Positions 50,964-55,939 of a stretch of DNA of 55,939 nt are shown here, piece after piece. Source of the stretch: CAYPHY01 sp964410625. Lineage in GTDB: Bacteria > Chloroflexota > Anaerolineae > Promineifilales > Promineifilaceae. The first letter of the stretch is position 1, and every line of letters begins with the position of its first letter. The DNA lies in contig CAYPHY010000034.1 in the NCBI GenBank assembly GCA_964410625.1, positions 1 through 55,939 on the forward strand, given 5' to 3'. Below the pieces are notes generated by a model. That model did no database searches. It worked only from the letters and a program-made list of their open reading frames with translations, and was not told the origin of the DNA. Position numbers and translations under genes: made by a program.

Positions 50964-51012
50964 AAATAGTTACGCAGATGACGCGGATGAAACGCTGATA
51001 ACGCGGATTTCA
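50964..51012. repeat. GTTACGCAGATGACGCGG word repeat
   Basis: Units of ACGCAGATGACGCGGATG and ACGCTGATAACGCGGAT in the gap between the aminotransferase and gamma-subunit genes. Confidence 0.75.
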
Positions 51013-51017
51013 TCTGT

Positions 51018-52298
51018 TTATTTCTCTATCCGTTGTTGTGTTCCCATAACCTCATACAGCAGTTCACCTAAGCGCTTGATCCCTTCTTCGATTTGTGCCG
51101 GTTGGGCATTGGAAAAGTTCAGCCGAAAGGTGTTGCTGCCGTGTCCAGTGGGAAAGAAAGCATCACCAGGGACATAGGCCACTCGCTTTTCAATCGCTGC
51201 CGGTAGTAAGGCTGTGGTATCCATCCCCTCCGGAAGCGTGACCCAGAGGAAGAGGCCGCCGTGCGGCCGTGTCCACTGCACCCCTTCGGGAAAGTAGCGC
51301 GACAATGCCGCCAGCATGATGTCGCGGCGCTCGTGGTAGACCTGGCGAATCGTTTTGACGTGCCTGGTCAAAAAGTCATCCTGCAACAGTTCATAGGCGA
51401 CCATTTGGACAAAGGAACTGGTATGTAAGTCCATGCCCTGCTTCGCCATCACACAATGTTCGATCACCTCCACCGGCGCGACGATCCAGGCCAACCGCAA
51501 ACCGGGGGCCAGCGTCTTGGAGAAGGTGCTGAGATAGATGACATTGCCGCGCATGAATCCGTTGCCATTGCTATAGTCATAAAGATGCCCGTTACCTCTA
51601 GCCCGTTTCTTCAGCCGGTCGGCGTCAATCACCACCAACGGGGGAATGTGTTCCCCTTCATAGCGCAACTCGCCATAGGGATCATCCTCGATAATCGGCA
51701 CGCCATAGCGGTCGGCGATCTCGATCAACGCCTTTCGCCGTTCCAGCGACATGGTGACGCCGCCGGGGTTTTGAAAGTTGGGCAAGATGTACATGAATTT
51801 CGGGCCGGTGCAGAGGGCTTCTTCCAGATGCTCCACCTGTAACCCATCCGCATCTATCGGCACGGTGACGAACTCCGCCTGGTATGCCCGCCAGGCCTGG
51901 AGTGCGCCGAGGTAGGTCGGTTCTTCAGTCAGGATCAGGTCGCCGGGATTGATCAATATCTTGCCGATCAGATCAAGCGCCTGTTGCGACCCGCTGGTGA
52001 TCAGCACATTTTCCGGCTGCGCCTCGATACCATAGCGGGCCATATAATTTACGATCCATTGGCGCAAGGGTAGATAGCCTTCGGTCGTGCCATATTGCAA
52101 TGCCTGACGGCCGCAACGGGCCAGCACGCAATCGGCCGCCGCGCGAAACGCCTCCACCGGAAAGACATCCGGGGCCGGTAATCCACCGGCAAAGGAGATC
52201 ATATCCGCCTGTTCGGTCAACTTCAGCAGCTCTCGAATCGCCGAGCCACTCATACGCTGGGTGCGTTGTGCATAACGATGGTTCCAGGGGGTGGTCAT
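51018..52298 (-). CDS. PLP-dependent aminotransferase, class I/II (LysN/2-aminoadipate type)
   Basis: A 426-residue fold-type I aminotransferase. The PLP lysine lies in LSTFSKTLAPGLRLAW. NFQNPGG and EDDPYGELRYEG give the cofactor ring contacts, and the terminal Arg is in TFRLNFSNAQP, which binds the substrate carboxylate. N-terminal ISFAGGLPAPDVFP is typical of the 2-aminoadipate, aromatic and branched-chain group. It lies between the beta and gamma genes of a 2-oxoacid:ferredoxin oxidoreductase, so it probably makes the 2-oxoacid that the oxidoreductase then turns into acyl-CoA (inference). Confidence 0.9.
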   Translation of the reverse strand: MTTPWNHRYAQRTQRMSGSAIRELLKLTEQADMISFAGGLPAPDVFPVEAFRAAADCVLARCGRQALQYGTTEGYLPLRQWIVNYMARYGIEAQPENVLITSGSQQALDLIGKILINPGDLILTEEPTYLGALQAWRAYQAEFVTVPIDADGLQVEHLEEALCTGPKFMYILPNFQNPGGVTMSLERRKALIEIADRYGVPIIEDDPYGELRYEGEHIPPLVVIDADRLKKRARGNGHLYDYSNGNGFMRGNVIYLSTFSKTLAPGLRLAWIVAPVEVIEHCVMAKQGMDLHTSSFVQMVAYELLQDDFLTRHVKTIRQVYHERRDIMLAALSRYFPEGVQWTRPHGGLFLWVTLPEGMDTTALLPAAIEKRVAYVPGDAFFPTGHGSNTFRLNFSNAQPAQIEEGIKRLGELLYEVMGTQQRIEK

Positions 52299-52319
52299 GG
52301 GTGTGGGTTCTCCTTTATA

Positions 52320-52400
52320 GTAAGCAGTAATCGGTGAACGGTAAGCGGTATCCGTCCCCTAATCTCTAATCTCCAATCTCCCAATCTCTAATCTCTCACT
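52320..52400. repeat. AGTAATCGGTGAACGG and TCTCTAATCTCC words
   Basis: TAATCGGT-type words (52325-52350) are followed by CTAATCTCTAATCTCCAATCTCCC (52360-52400). The run reaches into the last codons of the beta-subunit gene. Confidence 0.75.
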
Positions 52401-53185
52401 CTCCGCTTTCCTGTTTGCAACGCTTCAACCACCTTATAGTCTCCAAGTGGGTATTGGGGAATCATCTCCTCGCTTATCCAATTCAGCGCTTCCGTAGGGG
52501 TCATATCCCAATTGGTGGGGCAGGAGGAGAGCAGCTCGACAATGCTGAAGCCAAGACCCCGTTGTTGGGCTTCAAAGGCGGTTTTGATCGCTTTTTTCGC
52601 CTGAATCACATGGCGGACATCGTGCAGGCTGCGGCGGACGCTGTAGGCCGTCCCTTCCAGATTGGCAAGCAGTTCTGCCATCCGCAAGGGATAGCCGGTC
52701 AGGGCAACGTTACGGCCGAATGGCGACGAAGACGTTACCTGTCCCAACAAACTGGTGGGAGCCATCTGCCCGCCGGTCATGCCGTAGATGGCGTTGTTGA
52801 GGAAAATAACGGTGATGTTTTCGCCCCGCGCGGCGGCATGGACAATCTCGCCCATGCCAATCGAAGCCAGGTCGCCATCACCCTGGTAGGTGAAGACGAT
52901 CTTATCGGGATGGACGCGCTTGATCCCCGTCGCCATCGCCGGGGCGCGGCCGTGTGGGGCTTCACAGGCGTCTACATTGAAATAGTCATAGGCAAAGACA
53001 GAACAACCCACCGAAGCGACCAAAATCGTCTCCTCGCGTAGCCCCAACTCATCCAGAACTTCGGCCACCAGATGGTGGGCCGTGCCATGTGTGCAGCCAG
53101 GGCAATAGTGGGTATAGACATCCGTGAGCGATTGCGGCCGTTGGTAAACAATCTCTTCCTGTTTAGGAGTTGCTAAGGCAATCAT
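52388..53185 (-). CDS. 2-oxoacid:ferredoxin oxidoreductase, beta (thiamine) subunit
   Basis: A 265-residue beta subunit that binds thiamine diphosphate and a [4Fe-4S] cluster. HYCPGCTHGTAHHL gives the CxxC pair, VGCSVFAYDYFN and APHGRAPAMATGIK follow, and the TPP motif is QGDGDLASIGMGE ... NNAIYGMTGGQ. The start at 53185 (MIALATPKQEE) avoids a longer frame (to 53254) that would translate a CATTGTTCATTG repeat. It follows the alpha gene across that repeat. Confidence 0.92.
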   Translation of the reverse strand: MIALATPKQEEIVYQRPQSLTDVYTHYCPGCTHGTAHHLVAEVLDELGLREETILVASVGCSVFAYDYFNVDACEAPHGRAPAMATGIKRVHPDKIVFTYQGDGDLASIGMGEIVHAAARGENITVIFLNNAIYGMTGGQMAPTSLLGQVTSSSPFGRNVALTGYPLRMAELLANLEGTAYSVRRSLHDVRHVIQAKKAIKTAFEAQQRGLGFSIVELLSSCPTNWDMTPTEALNWISEEMIPQYPLGDYKVVEALQTGKRRVRD

Positions 53186-53199
53186 CGGTACTCTCTTTT

Positions 53200-53282
53200 T
53201 CAATGAACAATGAACAATGAAACAATGAAACAATGAACAAGGCGAGGTTTTCATTGTTCATTGTTCATTGTCTCATTGTTCA
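53200..53282. repeat. ACAATGAACAATGAA / TTCATTGTTCATTGT hairpin
   Basis: ACAATGA units on the left (53201-53240) and TCATTGT units on the right (53250-53282) form an inverted repeat. It spans the end of the alpha gene, where it encodes the last residues KMNNETMNNEQ and the stop, and the leader of the beta gene. Confidence 0.85.
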
Positions 53283-54321
53283 TTTTTAATAACTCTTCTT
53301 CAATCTCTTCCGGCAGCGGAATGCGGCCGCCCATACATCCTAAGAAGTGGACCGGCGCGGCCATCCCAACCGCCTCGCGCACATCATGGAGCATTTGCCC
53401 GGCGTTCATTTCAACAACGAGGAAGTGTTGAACACGACGGGCCAGCAGCGCGAGGGCACAGTCGGGGAAGGGCCAGAGGGTGATCGGCCGAAACAGGCCA
53501 GCCTTGACGCCCTGGGCACGCAAGCGATCAACGGCCGTTTGTGCCACTCGCGCCGCCGTGCCAAAAGCAACAACGACCACTTCCGCGTCCTCCACCCGGT
53601 ACTCCTGATAGCGCACTTCGTTAAATTCAATCGTTTTCAGCTTCTTCTGCAGCCGCAGGTTCATTCGCTCCAATCCCGCCACGTCCAATGAAAGCGACGT
53701 GATCACATTGCGCGGCCGTCCCTTCGCTCCCGTCACCGCCCACTCTGGATACTGCTCACGGAGCGGACGCATCTCTGGCAGCTTTGCTGGTTCCATCATC
53801 TGCCCTAGCGCTCCATCGGCAATCACAAAGACCAATGTTCGATACCAGTCTGCCAGGTCAAACGCCAGCATCGTGAGGTCAATTGCCTCCTGCACCGTGG
53901 CCGGGGCAAGGACGATCGGGTGAAAGTCACCATGCCCAGCCGACTTGGTGACCTGGAAGTAGTCCCCCTGGCTGGGCTGGATATTGCCCAGGCCCGGGCC
54001 GCCACGCATCACATCAATGACCACCGCCGGCACTTCAGAACCAGCCATATAGCTGAACCCTTCTTGCATCAGGCTGATGCCGGGGCTGCTAGACGAGGTC
54101 ATCACCCTCGCTCCGGCAACGGCCGCGCCATAGACCATATTGACGGCCGCTACCTCGCTTTCCGCTTGCAAAAAGACGCGCCCTAACTCAACCATGCGCC
54201 GCGACATGTGCTCCAGCAGTTCCGTTTGGGGCGTGATGGGATAGCCAAAGTACGCTTCACAACCGGCGCGAATGGCCGCCTCGGCGAAGGCGATATTCCC
54301 TTTGAGTAATTCCTTAGGCAT
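53251..54321 (-). CDS. 2-oxoacid:ferredoxin oxidoreductase, alpha subunit
   Basis: A 356-residue alpha subunit (VorA/KorA type). GCEAYFGYPITPQTELLEHM gives the pyrimidine-binding start, QAESEVAAVNMVYGAAVAG the conserved Glu that activates thiamine, TSSSSPGISLMQEG the substrate loop and GGPGLGNIQPSQGDYF follows. Domain II and its C-terminal part complete the fold. The last residues are repeat-encoded. The start overlaps the delta-subunit stop by 8 bases, so the two are coupled. Branched-chain or aryl 2-oxoacids are the likely substrates given the aminotransferase; pyruvate is less likely. Confidence 0.92.
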   Translation of the reverse strand: MPKELLKGNIAFAEAAIRAGCEAYFGYPITPQTELLEHMSRRMVELGRVFLQAESEVAAVNMVYGAAVAGARVMTSSSSPGISLMQEGFSYMAGSEVPAVVIDVMRGGPGLGNIQPSQGDYFQVTKSAGHGDFHPIVLAPATVQEAIDLTMLAFDLADWYRTLVFVIADGALGQMMEPAKLPEMRPLREQYPEWAVTGAKGRPRNVITSLSLDVAGLERMNLRLQKKLKTIEFNEVRYQEYRVEDAEVVVVAFGTAARVAQTAVDRLRAQGVKAGLFRPITLWPFPDCALALLARRVQHFLVVEMNAGQMLHDVREAVGMAAPVHFLGCMGGRIPLPEEIEEELLKMNNETMNNEQ

Positions 54322-54583
54322 GGGTCACCTCTCTTGCTATGTTCGGCCGTCGCTCATGTTGGATAACTACGTCTCGATAGACGGTGATACAACTATCGGG
54401 ACAAACAACCGCACAGAGAGCGCAACCCGTACAGTTATGCTCGGGGTCTAGCAAAACAACCGGCCGGTAACCTTTAGCATTTAATGTTTCGGCAAGAAAT
54501 AGCACATTTTGGGGACAGGCTTGGCGACAAAGCTCGCAGCCTTTGCACCGTTCGACGTCAATGACGACTCTTCCGGTAGCCAT
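54314..54583 (-). CDS. 2-oxoacid:ferredoxin oxidoreductase, delta (2x[4Fe-4S] ferredoxin) subunit
   Basis: An 89-residue ferredoxin-like subunit with two cluster motifs, CKGCELCRQACPQ and CTGCALCAVVCPDS, which carry electrons from the active site to soluble ferredoxin. The ATG at 54583 has GGAGGTG upstream; a GTG three codons earlier overlaps that ribosome-binding site and is unlikely. It is the first gene of the oxidoreductase operon. The 130 bp before it hold no repeat or clear promoter. Confidence 0.93.
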   Translation of the reverse strand: MATGRVVIDVERCKGCELCRQACPQNVLFLAETLNAKGYRPVVLLDPEHNCTGCALCAVVCPDSCITVYRDVVIQHERRPNIAREVTHA

Positions 54584-54717
54584 CGAAAACACCTCCAGTT
54601 CAGTGGGAAAAGAACAACGCTATAAGCAGTATGCGCGAAAACATAGGGCGAAAGACAGTGATAAAGCGCACAAAAATAACTGTAAAAAGTCACCGAAGGG
54701 GGATGGCTGAGAGAGCT

Positions 54718-55812
54718 TCAGCAAATGCGGGGGAGCAATTCACCCATCAACATATCCAAAATCCGCGTACTGCCAACGGCCGTCTTCAGCATGACCCGCC
54801 TCTTCGGCTCCGCGCACACTTCGCCGATCACCGCCGTTTCTTCGCCATAGCGAGTCTGGCGCATCGCCGCCACAACCCGCTCCGCTTCCTGGCGAGCGAC
54901 AATCGCCAGTAACTTGCCCTCATTGGCAATGTACAACGGATCGAAGCCCAGCATTTCACACGCCGCCCTGACCGGAGGACGGACCGGCACGGCCGTCTCC
55001 TCAATGACAATCCCCACCTGCGACTGCTGCGCGATTTCATTGAGCGTGGAAGCAACGCCCCCGCGTGTGGGATCGCGCAAGACATGCACGGCAGCGCCAC
55101 CGGCCGCCAGCAGCGTGGTAATCAGCTGATTCAACGGCGCCACGTCGCTCTCGATCTCGGCCGTAAAACCGAGGTCTCCGCGTGCGCTCAACACCGCAAT
55201 GCCGTGATCGCCAATCGGTCCGGAGAGGATGACAGCGTCCCCTGGTTGCGCCATGGCGCCGCCAATCGTCAGCGCGGGCGACACCAACCCGACCCCGGCC
55301 GTGTTGATATACAGCCCGTCGGCCTTCCCCTTTTCCACCACCTTGGTATCACCGGCAATGATCTCCACCCCCGCTTCGGCCGCGGCCGTTTTCATGCTCT
55401 CAACCACCCGCTCCAGCAGTCCAATTTCCAGTCCTTCTTCGAGGATAAATCCAGCCGTCAGATACAAGGGGCACGCCCCCATCATCGCCACATCATTGAC
55501 CGTACCGCACACGGCCAGGCGGCCGATGTCGCCACCGGGAAAGAACTGCGGCTGTACCACATGGGAATCGGTGCTGATCGCCAACCGTACCCCTGGGCTA
55601 ACTTCGACAACACCGGCATCATTCCCGGCGCACAAAACGGGGTTGCCCAGCGGCCGTATAAATAGGTCGCCGATCAAATCATGCATCAACTTGCCGCCGC
55701 TGCCATGGCCCAACAAAATCCGCCCCCGCTGCCGAATCGGCAACGGGCACTGCAAGCCCTGGACAGCTTCACTCTCATGCACTACCCCATTGTTCATTAT
55801 CTCATTGTTCAT
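54718..55812 (-). CDS. hypE: hydrogenase maturation protein HypE
   Basis: A 364-residue member of the PurM/AIR-synthase superfamily that dehydrates the HypF-made thiocarbamate to thiocyanate for the CN ligands of [NiFe] hydrogenase. Visible features are ILLGHGSGGKLMHDLI near the N-terminus, STDSHVVQPQFFPGGDIG, GTVNDVAMMGA, AGDTKVVEKG, and the essential C-terminal Cys in LLPRIC. Its start codon comes from the terminal ACAATGA repeat; MNNEIMNNGVV is repeat-encoded, and an ATG at 55797 is equally possible. No other hyp or hydrogenase gene is in the window. Confidence 0.93.
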   Translation of the reverse strand: MNNEIMNNGVVHESEAVQGLQCPLPIRQRGRILLGHGSGGKLMHDLIGDLFIRPLGNPVLCAGNDAGVVEVSPGVRLAISTDSHVVQPQFFPGGDIGRLAVCGTVNDVAMMGACPLYLTAGFILEEGLEIGLLERVVESMKTAAAEAGVEIIAGDTKVVEKGKADGLYINTAGVGLVSPALTIGGAMAQPGDAVILSGPIGDHGIAVLSARGDLGFTAEIESDVAPLNQLITTLLAAGGAAVHVLRDPTRGGVASTLNEIAQQSQVGIVIEETAVPVRPPVRAACEMLGFDPLYIANEGKLLAIVARQEAERVVAAMRQTRYGEETAVIGEVCAEPKRRVMLKTAVGSTRILDMLMGELLPRIC

Positions 55813-55939
55813 TGTTCATTGTCTCATTGTTCATTACTTATATGGTTACGCGGATGACGCTGATTTAACGCGGATAACGCGGATTTCTAGCTTGTTCACC
55901 GTCCCATTGTTCATTGTCTCATTGTTCATTGTTCATTGT
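55790..55939. repeat. composite word repeat, mirror image of the window start
   Basis: TCATTGTTCATTGT units (55787-55836), GGTTACGCGGATGACGCTG-type words (55845-55886), then TCATTGT units again (55903-55939). This is the reverse order and strand of the composite at 1-150. No gene is visible. Confidence 0.85.

Noticed and set aside
53200..53282. Short regular repeats as a CRISPR array
   Set aside because: The units are about 8-15 bp with no unique spacers of constant length, and no cas gene is present.
1..55939. tRNA or rRNA genes
   Set aside because: No T-loop GGTTCGAATCC-type sequence in a cloverleaf context and no rRNA-like stretch was noticed by reading; a covariance-model scan would settle it.

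Overview
The window is about 56 kb of a GC-rich (roughly 57 %) bacterial chromosome and looks like a Chloroflexota (Anaerolineae-like) genome. This is inference, from four kinds of evidence: a lipoprotein linker built of VEVTRVV-type repeats, a form II CO-dehydrogenase-like cluster, secreted PPC-repeat and plant-type LRR proteins, and intergenic spaces full of short word-like repeats. No rRNA, tRNA, CRISPR array, phage or complete insertion sequence was seen. Two signals run through the whole window. The palindrome CGGCCG occurs about ten times more often than expected, and most intergenic gaps carry imperfect hairpins made of a dozen recurring word families.

Layout. 0-7.7 kb: GNAT acetyltransferase, an orphan TauC/SsuC-type ABC permease, a TRAM-type RNA methyltransferase homologue that lacks its catalytic Cys, CPBP protease, cupin, a small SWIM zinc-finger protein, and an SLC13 carrier coupled to a FAH-family hydrolase behind a strong promoter with a palindrome. 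8.5-14.3 kb (+): coxG-coxS-coxL(form II)-coxM plus a molybdopterin-binding protein. 14.4-20.4 kb: MscS channel, then on the minus strand a ferric-iron ABC system (substrate-binding protein, permease, ATPase) ending with a nitroreductase and interrupted by a Uma2 nuclease fragment. 20.7-36.2 kb (all minus): acyl-CoA dehydrogenase with a promoter and operator, a 43-residue small ORF, M28 peptidase, a stand-alone E2 catalytic domain, a membrane alpha/beta hydrolase, an HExxH protein fused in frame to a flavodoxin, an LRR lipoprotein, an esterase and membrane proteins. 36.5-47.4 kb: FNT formate/nitrite channel, three consecutive large secreted proteins sharing a C-terminal repeat domain, and a selenocysteine formate dehydrogenase read through an in-frame TGA with a SECIS hairpin. 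47.9-55.8 kb: a second SLC13-type carrier, universal stress protein, a complete 2-oxoacid:ferredoxin oxidoreductase (delta-alpha-beta, aminotransferase, gamma), and HypE.

How the genes fit together. Five minus-strand promoters between 36.3 and 47.6 kb share one architecture: a 5-4-5 inverted repeat (RTGAY-N4-RTCAY) centred near -41.5, a second site 22-24 bp further upstream, and a matching -10 hexamer. They precede the FNT channel, the Sec-formate dehydrogenase, two of the secreted repeat proteins and a membrane protein. I read this as a CRP/FNR-family regulon linking formate metabolism with an unusual secreted protein family, and it is the best candidate here for an undescribed system. The aminotransferase inside the ferredoxin oxidoreductase operon suggests anaerobic amino-acid oxidation, and HypE implies a [NiFe] hydrogenase elsewhere in the genome.
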